This document shows, piece by piece, positions 1 to 6,369 of a stretch of 9,855 nt of DNA. Made by a program: the position numbers and the translations under genes. A model generated the notes under the pieces. It did not search any database. It saw nothing but the letters and a program-made list of their open reading frames with translations, and was not told the origin of the DNA. The DNA is from an uncultured Gemmataceae bacterium (GTDB lineage Bacteria > Planctomycetota > Planctomycetia > Gemmatales > Gemmataceae): positions 1 to 9,855 of the forward strand of contig CAKZUU010000157.1 of NCBI GenBank assembly GCA_937922175.1, written 5' to 3'. How positions within the stretch are numbered: position 1 is the stretch's first letter; each line of letters begins with the position of its first letter.

Positions 1-481
1 CTCGCGCGGCATCCAGACGTTCCTCGACGTCGTGACCCCCCCCGGGTTGAATTACCTCGCCGAACTCCGCCCCGTTTTGCCGCACACCGACGTCTTTAAG
101 CCCAACTCGGACGAGGCTCGGTTAATCACCGGCGAACACGACCCTCGCACCCAAGCCCGCATCTTCCGCGACTTAGGGGCCAAGACCGTCATCATCTCCC
201 AAGGGGGCGAAGGCGCTTGGCTCATGAACGACGAAGGCACCCTCCGCGTCGGAACCTACCCCACAGAATACGTCGATGGTTCTGGCGGAGGCGATGCCTT
301 CGATGCCGGCTTTATCTTCGGCATGTTGCATCAATTGCCCACCGCCGACTGCCTTCGGTACGCCAGTGCCCTGGGGGCGAGTTGCGTGCGAGCCATCGGC
401 ACCACTCCCGGTGTCTTTACCCGACCCGAGTGCGAGGCCTTCATCCAAACTCACCATCTCCCCATCGAAAAAATCGACTAA
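1..481 (+). CDS. PfkB-family sugar kinase, C-terminal part (5' truncated by window)
   Basis: The reading frame is open to the left edge of the window, so the gene begins upstream; the GTG at 32 is internal. About 159 residues remain. They carry the C-terminal half of a ribokinase-like (PfkB) fold: the segment LPHTDVFKPNSDEARLITG, where the family leaves the substrate lid and begins the KPN/DEA stretch, then a beta strand TVIISQGGEGAW, then the second PfkB signature DGSGGGDAFDAGF at 275-313. The Asp of GGD (codon 293-295) is the expected catalytic base, and GGG replaces the commoner GAG of the anion hole. Family members phosphorylate sugars or nucleosides with ATP in the cytoplasm. The substrate cannot be told from this half. 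The stop is TAA at 479-481, followed by 121 bp before the next gene, so the next gene may or may not share its transcript. Confidence 0.93.
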   Translation, partial: SRGIQTFLDVVTPPGLNYLAELRPVLPHTDVFKPNSDEARLITGEHDPRTQARIFRDLGAKTVIISQGGEGAWLMNDEGTLRVGTYPTEYVDGSGGGDAFDAGFIFGMLHQLPTADCLRYASALGASCVRAIGTTPGVFTRPECEAFIQTHHLPIEKID

Positions 482-602
482 CCCCCAGAATTACGACCAG
501 GTGTCGGACCGACGCCGCTCTCGCTTGCTCATCGCTCTCCCGCATCCAACAATCTCTTGGGACGGATCACTTCCACTCGCACCCCTCCCGTGAGGTTCCC
601 TC
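482..602. other. Intergenic region upstream of the peptidase gene
   Basis: This 121 bp gap separates the sugar kinase stop from the peptidase start. I see no convincing promoter or hairpin terminator in it. A GAGGT stretch about 6 nt before the ATG at 603 is a plausible ribosome binding site. Short frames run through it but none looks coding. Confidence 0.4.
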
Positions 603-1256
603 ATGCGCTTCCTGCTCACTTTTTGCTCGGTGGCCCTTGCGTCAGCCCTGACTCTTTCCACCGGCCCGAACAGCCGCCTCAACGGTCGATCCTTCGAGGG
701 GGATGACATCACCTGTGACTTGCCCGCCTCTGAGCATCTCGCCAACATCGGATCTCACGTCGATGGTCGGGGGATGTGCGTCATGACGTCGATCGAAATG
801 GCCGCCCGATGGCACGGCCTCGAGTCGATGCGCGGTTTGCGAGACTGGTGCGCCCGCGAACCCGGTGGGGCGTATCCCGCGAAAGTGGATCGGCAAATCC
901 GCGAGTTCTGCGCTGCCAAGGGCGTCGCTGTGCCCCCCTATCTGCAATACGAAGGTTCCTCGGTCGAGCCGCTCTTGGGCCTTTGCGATCGAACCGGCCG
1001 AATGGCTTGCGTCACCTACGGCTACTCCCCACGATATCGCACGACCATCGCCCATATGGTCTGCTGCGTACGGTTCGGATCGCGATTCGGCGTGGTCCTG
1101 GATAACAATTTTCCCGGCACCGATTCCTACGAGTGGATGTCCCCGGCGGAATTGCGACGACGAGTACTGCATCCCTCCGGGCACGGATGGATCTTCGTCT
1201 GGCTTGCCCCCTCGCCTCCGCCTCCTCCTTGCAACCAACCGCAAACCTCAAATTGA
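603..1256 (+). CDS. Secreted papain/C39-like cysteine peptidase, putative
   Basis: The 217-residue product starts with a hydrophobic stretch at residues 3-19 that reads as a signal peptide, so it probably acts outside the cytoplasm. The rest has the spacing of a papain-like or C39-like fold: a Cys in GRGMCVMTSIEMAARW (Cys59) opening a helix, and His151 in IAHMVCCVRFG followed by a strand ending in VVLDNNFPG (Asp167, Asn168/169). This gives a credible Cys-His-Asp/Asn triad. Other cysteines (38, 83, 103, 128, 136, 154, 155, 210) could form disulfides after export. The C-terminus is a proline run and a polar tail. The start has GAGGT just upstream. It is followed after 25 nt by the thioredoxin-like gene and probably forms an operon with it. 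Peptidase activity is inferred from motif order only; a transglutaminase-like or inactive relative is possible, and no substrate can be proposed. Confidence 0.72.
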   Translation: MRFLLTFCSVALASALTLSTGPNSRLNGRSFEGDDITCDLPASEHLANIGSHVDGRGMCVMTSIEMAARWHGLESMRGLRDWCAREPGGAYPAKVDRQIREFCAAKGVAVPPYLQYEGSSVEPLLGLCDRTGRMACVTYGYSPRYRTTIAHMVCCVRFGSRFGVVLDNNFPGTDSYEWMSPAELRRRVLHPSGHGWIFVWLAPSPPPPPCNQPQTSN

Positions 1257-1281
1257 TTCGGCCGAATTGGGAGGTTGTTCC

Positions 1282-2046
1282 ATGGTCCCTCTGCTTTTCT
1301 CCCTGGCTTTGACGTTGCCCTCCGTTTTGGCGCAAAACTGTCCGATCGCTCCCGGCGTCGTCGAATGGCGGACGCGCCCTGATGATCCGACGCGGGTTTA
1401 TTTGTACGTTGATGGTCGTCAACGCGGCGGTTACGATTGGGCGGCGGATGAATGGCGCGATTACGATGGTCAAAACTGGGGACCGCCTCGAACTTTCCGC
1501 ACCCCGCGCCCGGAGCATTCCGCCGCCAATTTCGGCGTGATGCGAGAGCGACTCGCCGATGAGGAGCGCTTGACCATCCAGGGCCGGCCCCAAACGCGAT
1601 TGCATCGCCCCGACACGGATTCGCTTTTCCCGGACGACTCGGACCGGCTTCGGCTCACGATCATCGGAACCGAGCAGCATCGTCAGGCGGTCCTCAACGA
1701 CCTGATCAACGTTCCGGAGCTGGTCGAGGCGTCGAATGGCATGCTGATTCAGGCATATTCGCCAAATGACTGGGCAGTGGCGGACTGCGGCTTCGTCACT
1801 TCCGGTCAACCGACCATCTATCTTCAGGCCGCCGACGGTCGCGTCCTGCATCGACAAGACGCCTACCCCGGTCCGAAGCGTCTGGCGGCGGCACTTCGGC
1901 GGGCACGGCCGGACTACGATCCCGCGCACGATCCGAACCACGATCGTGGCACATTCTCCGCACCTTGGCGTGATTTCCCACCCTGGCTTTCTGTCACCCT
2001 CCTGCTTATCGCCTTTCTCACCTTATTTCGGAGGAATCCTCGATGA
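1282..2046 (+). CDS. Exported thioredoxin-fold-like protein with C-terminal membrane anchor
   Basis: I choose the ATG at 1282 because it has GGGAGG 7 nt upstream and begins with a clear signal peptide (residues 1-17, likely cut after VLA before QNC). The frame is open far upstream but that part shadows the peptidase gene. The 254-residue product has three parts. Residues 25-70 are rich in Tyr, Trp and Asp (VYLYVDGRQRGGYDWAADEW) and look like a small beta domain. Residues 122-210 resemble a thioredoxin fold: strand LRLTIIG, helix, strand MLIQAYS, then SGQPTIYLQAADGRVL with a Pro before the strand like the thioredoxin cis-Pro, and a last helix. There is no CxxC, so redox activity is unlikely. 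Residues 234-249 are a membrane segment followed by RRNPR, suggesting a periplasmic domain anchored at its C-terminus. It overlaps the next gene by ATGA, so translation is probably coupled. Function is unknown. Confidence 0.75.
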   Translation: MVPLLFSLALTLPSVLAQNCPIAPGVVEWRTRPDDPTRVYLYVDGRQRGGYDWAADEWRDYDGQNWGPPRTFRTPRPEHSAANFGVMRERLADEERLTIQGRPQTRLHRPDTDSLFPDDSDRLRLTIIGTEQHRQAVLNDLINVPELVEASNGMLIQAYSPNDWAVADCGFVTSGQPTIYLQAADGRVLHRQDAYPGPKRLAAALRRARPDYDPAHDPNHDRGTFSAPWRDFPPWLSVTLLLIAFLTLFRRNPR

Positions 2047-2252
2047 CTTCTCAATTCCCAAGCGAGTTCTGGTATTGTCTGGCAAGCGTCGTTATCACGT
2101 TGTTGCTCAGCGCGGCACATCGACGCGGCCATCGTTTGCCGCTCGTCGAAATCATCCTGGATTTGGTTCACGGCGAGCGCCGCCCGGAAGTGACCCTGCA
2201 AACTCTTCTTGATGAGTTGCGGCAACGATTGCCCGACCCGCCTCGATCATGA
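2043..2252 (+). CDS. Small single-pass membrane protein, unknown function
   Basis: The 69-residue product starts in the ATGA overlap with the previous stop, and GGAGG lies 10 nt upstream inside that gene, so the start is well supported. Residues 8-24 (FWYCLASVVITLLLSAA) form one membrane helix, followed by a basic RRGHR stretch that would favour a cytoplasmic C-terminus. The tail contains a predicted amphipathic helix (LQTLLDELRQRL) and ends Pro-rich. The size and layout recall small holin-like or accessory membrane subunits, but there is no sequence motif that shows this. It is the last gene of the plus-strand run; a convergent gene ends 60 nt beyond. Confidence 0.7.
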   Translation: MTSQFPSEFWYCLASVVITLLLSAAHRRGHRLPLVEIILDLVHGERRPEVTLQTLLDELRQRLPDPPRS

Positions 2253-2262
2253 CTCGTTGTGC

Positions 2263-2281
2263 CTCGCCCCTTCGGGGAGAG
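2263..2281. terminator. Short GC-rich hairpin between convergent genes, possible terminator
   Basis: CTCGCCCC and GGGGAGAG flank a TTC loop: four C-G pairs, one G-A mismatch, three more pairs. It lies between the stops of convergent genes (2252 and 2312) and could end transcription from either side. No T tract follows on either strand, so a rho-independent terminator is only a possibility. Confidence 0.35.
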
Positions 2282-2311
2282 TGCGGCGCTCCTCCGATGT
2301 CGCGCCCGCTG

Positions 2312-2833
2312 TCATTTCACTTCGGGGATCGCCCGGGGCATCACGAAGAGTGCCTCGGGTTCGAGGGACGACTCGGCACGATCCGTCGTTGGGCTGACCT
2401 GTTGGCGCTGGGGCAGGAGGATGACCCACGGCCAAACCCCACGAACGGAGAACGCCTCTTCACGAATTGCCGGGACAGGAGAGCGCGTCTCGAATTTTGC
2501 CAAGACGATCGACGGCGGTGGGGCCGGAGCGTGGGTCGGCTTGGTCGCTGCGAAGACGGGCAAACGGGCCGGTTCCTCGGTGTCCGCCAAAGGTGGTTCC
2601 GACGTTTGCCACGGCCGCAATGACAATTCGATGACGTGGATCTCGTCCCGGCGAGCTTCCTGGGGAGCCGGCTCGGGCGCCGGCTCCTCGCAATTGACCG
2701 AAGGCGGATGGTGAAGCCGTTCGCGTAAACGCTGCGCATGCCGGCGAGCATCCCCGGACCAAACGCGGTACTCATTCCAGAGCACCAACCCCACCCCCAA
2801 CACCATGACGCCGATGAGAAATTTCCTGAACAT
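2312..2833 (-). CDS. Small membrane-anchored Pro/Glu-rich protein, unknown
   Basis: The 173-residue product starts at the ATG ending at 2833, chosen because GGAGGAG lies about 9-15 nt upstream and because the first residues form a clean hydrophobic segment (FLIGVMVLGVGLVLW, residues 5-19), most likely a signal anchor. Earlier in-frame codons overlap pxpC and are not used. The rest is low in recognisable structure: a basic stretch (RRHAQRLRERLHH), then a Pro/Glu-rich stretch (EEPAPEPAPQEARRDE) and short hydrophobic strands such as VWPWVILLP. It would sit in the membrane with its soluble part probably outside. It lies 65 nt downstream of pxpC on the same strand and may be carried on that transcript. 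I do not recognise the family; the codon use and length argue that it is real. Confidence 0.6.
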   Translation of the reverse strand: MFRKFLIGVMVLGVGLVLWNEYRVWSGDARRHAQRLRERLHHPPSVNCEEPAPEPAPQEARRDEIHVIELSLRPWQTSEPPLADTEEPARLPVFAATKPTHAPAPPPSIVLAKFETRSPVPAIREEAFSVRGVWPWVILLPQRQQVSPTTDRAESSLEPEALFVMPRAIPEVK

Positions 2834-2898
2834 CGTTCCGGACTCTCCTCCGGTTCGAGACGGACTCGATGGCCAATCCGGCATATTATGACGACGGC

Positions 2899-3837
2899 TT
2901 ATACCGACGGGATCGAAAAGATACCAGAGCAATCCGCGGCGATGGCCAAGCGTGTGCACCATTGTTCGAGTCGGCTCTTCTCGGTGCGGCGGGCCATCTC
3001 GGCTGCTTCCCAGGTCGTCTCGACGAAGCAAACCGTGTCGTCGGGGCGAAGTTGTCCGAGTCGATCGAGATCGGCCCGAATGACGTGGGCGATTTTGGGA
3101 TAGCCCCCGATCGTCTGTCCATCTATCCCCAACACAATGCACTGCCCATCGTTGGTCACTTGCACCGTCCCGGGGCAGACCGGTTCAGAAACCATCTCCC
3201 GAGTCGGGCGAGGCAATGGGTCACTTCGCAACCGCAATCCCATGCGATTGCTTTCCGGACGTATCGAAAAGATTTGCGAGCAGAAGCGGGACAGGTCGAA
3301 CCAATCTGCCTGGCCTCCGGGCAAGACGCGTAACGGTTGCGGTTGTTGGGTCGGTAACGATGCCTCCAGCGGCTCCGCCAATCGCCGAATCGGAAGACGT
3401 GATTCAGGGCATTCGAGGAGTTCGTCCCCTCGGAGCGGTTCCAAGGCGGACCGACTCCCCAGGATCAGGGGCGCCTCGAACCCCCCCGGCACGCACAGAT
3501 ACGCCCGGACTCCTCGACGAGTTCCTCGGATGTGCAGGAGTTCGCCCGGCCGAAGGTTGAATGTCTTGCCCGTCATCAGATCGGTCGAGTCGCCATGGAG
3601 ATCGAACGGCGCTCCCATGACAACGCCGGCGACATGTTTCTCGGCTCGCAGCGTCGGCCCGGCCAGAGTCAACTCCAACGCGACGGCGTCCGGCGGATTA
3701 CCGACCAGTGCGTTGCCCAGGGCCATCGACCAGCGGTCCGCCGCCCCGCCAACGGGCATGCCTAAGCTGCGATGAGAGCGACGCCCCCAATCGACCAGCC
3801 AACTCTGAAATCCTGGTTGGATGACCCTCAGACTCAT
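2899..3837 (-). CDS. pxpC: 5-oxoprolinase subunit C (biotin-dependent carboxyltransferase-like, KipA)
   Basis: PxpC works with PxpA and PxpB in ATP-dependent hydrolysis of 5-oxoproline (pyroglutamate) to glutamate in the cytoplasm; the family was long called KipA or carboxyltransferase domain subdomain A/B. The 312-residue product shows the hallmarks: N-terminal VIQPGFQSWLVDWGRRSH, then LGMPVGGAADRWSM and GNALVGN, then LELTLAGPTL, and near the C-terminus VLGIDGQTIGGYPKIAHVI followed by LRPDD. The length is normal for the family. In the first motif VDWGR stands where many relatives have QDxGR. The start ATG (3835-3837) overlaps the pxpA stop by ATGA, which fixes the start and suggests coupled translation; earlier in-frame codons lie inside pxpA. 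No pxpB gene is seen on either side. Confidence 0.92.
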   Translation of the reverse strand: MSLRVIQPGFQSWLVDWGRRSHRSLGMPVGGAADRWSMALGNALVGNPPDAVALELTLAGPTLRAEKHVAGVVMGAPFDLHGDSTDLMTGKTFNLRPGELLHIRGTRRGVRAYLCVPGGFEAPLILGSRSALEPLRGDELLECPESRLPIRRLAEPLEASLPTQQPQPLRVLPGGQADWFDLSRFCSQIFSIRPESNRMGLRLRSDPLPRPTREMVSEPVCPGTVQVTNDGQCIVLGIDGQTIGGYPKIAHVIRADLDRLGQLRPDDTVCFVETTWEAAEMARRTEKSRLEQWCTRLAIAADCSGIFSIPSV

Positions 3838-4529
3838 GCCAATGATCGGAGTTCGATCCCAAGCGCCGTCAGCGTTGCGCGTAACTGCCGCACAAATTCG
3901 ATCGCCCTGGGGTGGTCGCCATGCACGCACACACTGCGGATCTTACCTCGACTCAACAGATCCCGCACCTGGCTCACGGCTTCGTCGACCGATTCAATCA
4001 AGCTGCCCGGTTCACTCCGAGGTACCAAGGTTCCATCGGGCTGGTAGCGTCGATCGGCGAAGCCCTCCGCGATAAACGGAACGGTTCCTCGACAGGCCTG
4101 CTCCAAGGCCGACCCCGGCAATCCCATTAGAGGTAAACCGAATCGCTGAGCCACTTCGACCAAAGCCTTCGCCATGTCGTCTCGACGCATCGCCAGATTG
4201 TACAAAGCGCCGTGCGGTTTGATGTGCGTGAGTTTCAAGCGGAGGGAGTCCGCCAACGAACTCAACGCGCCGACTTGATAAACGCAGTCGGCCCAGACGT
4301 CGGCCGGATCGCGGATCAATTCGCGTCGTCCGAAATACTCTCGATCGAAAAAGCCGGGGTGAGCCCCGATCCTCACACCATGCGTCGCCGCCAGTTGCAG
4401 CGTCTTCCAGATCGTGAGCGCATCACCGGCATGCGCCCCGCAGGCGACATTCGCGGTGGTGATGAGCGACATCAATTCAGCATCTTGGCCGCTACCTTCG
4501 CCCAAGTCGCTGTTCAAATCCAGAATCAT
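3834..4529 (-). CDS. pxpA: 5-oxoprolinase subunit A (LamB/YcsF family)
   Basis: PxpA is the LamB/YcsF-family subunit of the prokaryotic 5-oxoprolinase, which opens damaged or released 5-oxoproline to glutamate at the cost of ATP. The 231-residue product carries the family motifs in order: ILDLNSDLGEG at the N-terminus, TANVACGAHAGDA, IGAHPGFFDREYFGRREL, HIKPHGALYN, a middle GLPGSALEQA stretch, FIAEGFADRRYQPDGTLVPR, and VCVHGDHPRAIEF near the end. The His, Asp and Glu residues of these motifs are the expected metal or substrate ligands. It is slightly shorter than usual relatives (about 245-255). A GAGGGG stretch 5-10 nt upstream supports the start at 4529. It lies 33 nt after manA and overlaps pxpC by 4 nt, so at least pxpA-pxpC form an operon. 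Confidence 0.94.
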   Translation of the reverse strand: MILDLNSDLGEGSGQDAELMSLITTANVACGAHAGDALTIWKTLQLAATHGVRIGAHPGFFDREYFGRRELIRDPADVWADCVYQVGALSSLADSLRLKLTHIKPHGALYNLAMRRDDMAKALVEVAQRFGLPLMGLPGSALEQACRGTVPFIAEGFADRRYQPDGTLVPRSEPGSLIESVDEAVSQVRDLLSRGKIRSVCVHGDHPRAIEFVRQLRATLTALGIELRSLA

Positions 4530-4562
4530 CCGCCCCTCGACACGATTCGATCAGAGATCATC

Positions 4563-5489
4563 TCATCGTTTGGGCAAGGCCACCTCGATGATCTCCACCG
4601 GGGTCTTTGGTCGGCATTCCACCGAACCCATCTCTGCCGGGATGAACCAGATCACCCCAGGGTGGAGGGAGAATTCCTCGCGGCCCCGGACGATCGTTCC
4701 GCTTCCGGCTGTCACCACGATGATGCGACACTCGCCGGCAACACCAACATGAAAGGTCTGCTCGCGACGGTATCGCCACAGGCGAAAATAATCGCAGTCC
4801 ACGAGAAGCCCCTCGGCGGGGCGAATCGGCGCGATCGGCCCCTGTGACCAATTGATCCGGGCCAAGGCTTCGGGGATTTGGAGAGGTCGCGGCCGGCCCC
4901 AATCGTAAAGGCGATAGGTCAAGTCGCTGGTTTGCTGAATCTCGAAAAGCAGCAGCCCCGAGCCGATGGCGTGCACGGTACCGGCCGGGATGAAGATGCA
5001 ATCACCCGGTCCCACATCGATCCGTTGCAACAAATCAACGAGTCGATCTCGCGTGATGGCATCACGGACGTCGGCTTCGACCACCCCGGTCTTGAAGCCC
5101 GCGAAAACGTGACTTCCCGGCTCGGCCTGAAGGACGATCCACGCCTCGGTTTTGCCCTGATTTCCGGGTCCGGCTCGTTGGTCATCGGGATGAACTTGCA
5201 CCGATAAGGGTTGTTGAGCATCCAGGAATTTGAGCAGAAGTGGAAACCGAGAGCTGCCGACGACGCCGATGAGACGCCGGCCCCATCGCTGAATCAACTC
5301 ATGTACCGTGGCACCGGCGAGGGGTCCGCTGGCCACGGTCGTGGGCGACTCGGGCAAATCGCTGAGGAGCCAGGCTTCGGCCAGCGGCCCGGAAGAGGGG
5401 GCCGACGTCCACCAGTTTGCCAGCCTTCGACCACCCCACACATACGATCGAAACACGGGGTTGAACGTCAACAGAGGCAACTCATCCAT
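4563..5489 (-). CDS. manA: Mannose-6-phosphate isomerase, class I
   Basis: The enzyme interconverts mannose 6-phosphate and fructose 6-phosphate and uses one zinc ion. The 308-residue product begins with LTFNPVFRSYVWGGRRL, as in short bacterial ManA proteins, and has the zinc ligands in place: Gln98 and His100 in LSVQVHPDD, Glu115 in GKTEAWIVL, and His173 in IPAGTVHAIGSG. Arg193 in LTYRLYDWGRPR is the expected catalytic arginine. The C-terminal third is a second cupin half ending in WFIPAEMGSVECR and VEIIEVALPKR. I take the ATG at 5489 because the family N-terminus starts close to it; an in-frame GTG at 5510 would add seven residues, and neither has a strong Shine-Dalgarno. It may provide mannose units for glycan synthesis or feed mannose into glycolysis. 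It lies 63 nt after the upstream gene and 33 nt before pxpA. Confidence 0.93.
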   Translation of the reverse strand: MDELPLLTFNPVFRSYVWGGRRLANWWTSAPSSGPLAEAWLLSDLPESPTTVASGPLAGATVHELIQRWGRRLIGVVGSSRFPLLLKFLDAQQPLSVQVHPDDQRAGPGNQGKTEAWIVLQAEPGSHVFAGFKTGVVEADVRDAITRDRLVDLLQRIDVGPGDCIFIPAGTVHAIGSGLLLFEIQQTSDLTYRLYDWGRPRPLQIPEALARINWSQGPIAPIRPAEGLLVDCDYFRLWRYRREQTFHVGVAGECRIIVVTAGSGTIVRGREEFSLHPGVIWFIPAEMGSVECRPKTPVEIIEVALPKR

Positions 5490-5552
5490 ATGTCGGCCAC
5501 GTTGTTCCACCGGCTCTGTGAGAATCGACCCTGGAAAACGCCCGGATGCGAG

Positions 5553-6077
5553 CTATCGCGACTTCAAGGTCTCAGCCACTTCCGCCGCGTCTGACTCGTC
5601 AACAACGCGATAGCCGAACGATTTCAGGACCTTTTTCTTCTTCGCGGTGACGGCTGTCAGAGCCGCATCCGGGTTGACTCCCCAATCTCGACGACCGTCG
5701 TCGTCTTGCTCGAACACGCTCAACATCGTCCGTTGAAAATAGGAACTGATCTTTGGGAGGTATTCCTTGGCCCAATCCACGTCCGAGGTCAGCCACACCG
5801 CGACGACTCGATCGGCCTCCCCGACCTTTTCCTCCAGTGCTCTCAAGAAGCGAAACATCCGGCGGTCCCATCGGGAAGCATCCATCAAGACGACGACGCC
5901 GCTTTGCTCACCGACCAATGAAGCGAGGTCAAGCGTTTGATCTTTGACATCGCCGGAGAACATCCGAGCCTTCGCCTTGGGCAACGCATCACCCGGGGCC
6001 GGTCCGGAAGACAAATCCGCGCCCTCGATGAGAGCGAACGAGAGACAAAACAAACCCGCCGCCCTGATCGCTATCAT
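5553..6077 (-). CDS. Exported cysteine-less thioredoxin-fold protein
   Basis: The 174-residue product starts at the ATG ending at 6077, chosen because GGAGG lies 8-12 nt upstream and the first 20 residues (IAIRAAGLFCLSFALIEGA) form a signal peptide. Translating from an upstream codon would run to the edge of the tRNA and is not supported. After export the mature part reads like a peroxiredoxin or thioredoxin-related fold: PGDALPKAKARMFSGDV, then DLASLVGEQSGVVVLMDAS where the active-site cysteines would be, then a helix RRMFRFLRALEEKV, a strand VVAVWLTSD, FEQDDDGRRDWGVNPDAALTAV, and KVLKSFGYRVV at the end. DASRWDRR stands in the place of CxxC, so it is not a redox enzyme; a binding or structural role is more likely. 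The gene is 88 nt from the 3' end of the tRNA and 63 nt before manA. Confidence 0.75.
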   Translation of the reverse strand: MIAIRAAGLFCLSFALIEGADLSSGPAPGDALPKAKARMFSGDVKDQTLDLASLVGEQSGVVVLMDASRWDRRMFRFLRALEEKVGEADRVVAVWLTSDVDWAKEYLPKISSYFQRTMLSVFEQDDDGRRDWGVNPDAALTAVTAKKKKVLKSFGYRVVDESDAAEVAETLKSR

Positions 6078-6164
6078 CAACACGCCTCCAATCCTGACCG
6101 AGCACGAACACCTGACCGAGAGAGCAAGCCGGATGGTCCGATCGGCCAGTCCGGCGAGAAACAC

Positions 6165-6238
6165 TATCCCCGACAGGATTCGAACCTGTAACCTTTGCCT
6201 CCGGAGGGCAACGCTCTATCCAGTTGAGCTACGGGGAC
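6165..6238 (-). tRNA. tRNA-Arg (anticodon CCG)
   Basis: Read on the minus strand, 74 nt fold as a complete cloverleaf. The acceptor stem GTCCCCG pairs with CGGGGAT (one G-U), with discriminator A. The D arm is GCTC/GAGC with a GG in the loop, the anticodon stem is TTGCC/GGCAA around loop CTCCGGA, so the anticodon is CCG, reading the arginine codon CGG. The variable loop has 5 nt, and the T arm is ACAGG/CCTGT around TTCGAAT. CCA is not encoded. It stands alone, with a protein gene 87 nt downstream and the kinase gene ending 131 nt upstream. Confidence 0.96.
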
Positions 6239-6369
6239 AATTCGAGAAAGCGCACCGGTATCATAGCGCTTTTGCACGCGAATGGGTAGGGGAGCCAACC
6301 GATTGATCACCCCACCCATCTCACCGTGAGCGCTCGCCATGAGCACGTTCGCCCTCGGGACCATTTCCC
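6239..6369. other. Intergenic region between kinase gene and tRNA
   Basis: This 131 bp holds whatever promoter drives the tRNA-Arg gene. I see no strong -10/-35 pair and no clear terminator for the kinase gene. Confidence 0.35.

Noticed and set aside
32..34. GTG as the start of the sugar kinase
   Set aside because: The frame continues to the window edge with family-like sequence (FLDVVTPPG), so the codon is internal.
865..1281. Upstream extension of the Trx-like frame
   Set aside because: The frame is open but its translation is a frame-shifted copy of the peptidase gene. The ATG at 1282 has GGGAGG and a signal peptide.
1012..1941. Long open frame on the minus strand, 309 codons
   Set aside because: It lies opposite the peptidase and Trx-like genes, which have signal peptides, ribosome binding sites and fold motifs. 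The frame is Arg-rich and lacks any motif, as expected of an antisense frame in GC-rich DNA.
2249..2714. Two overlapping plus-strand frames after the small membrane protein
   Set aside because: They overlap each other and the anchored minus-strand gene, have no signal, motif or ribosome binding site, and look like shadows.
3137..3775. Open frame on the plus strand, 212 codons
   Set aside because: It is opposite pxpC, which carries all family motifs; the plus-strand translation is Arg/Ser/Pro-rich with no motif.
4212..4847. Open frame on the plus strand, 211 codons
   Set aside because: It lies opposite pxpA and manA, both recognised beyond doubt.
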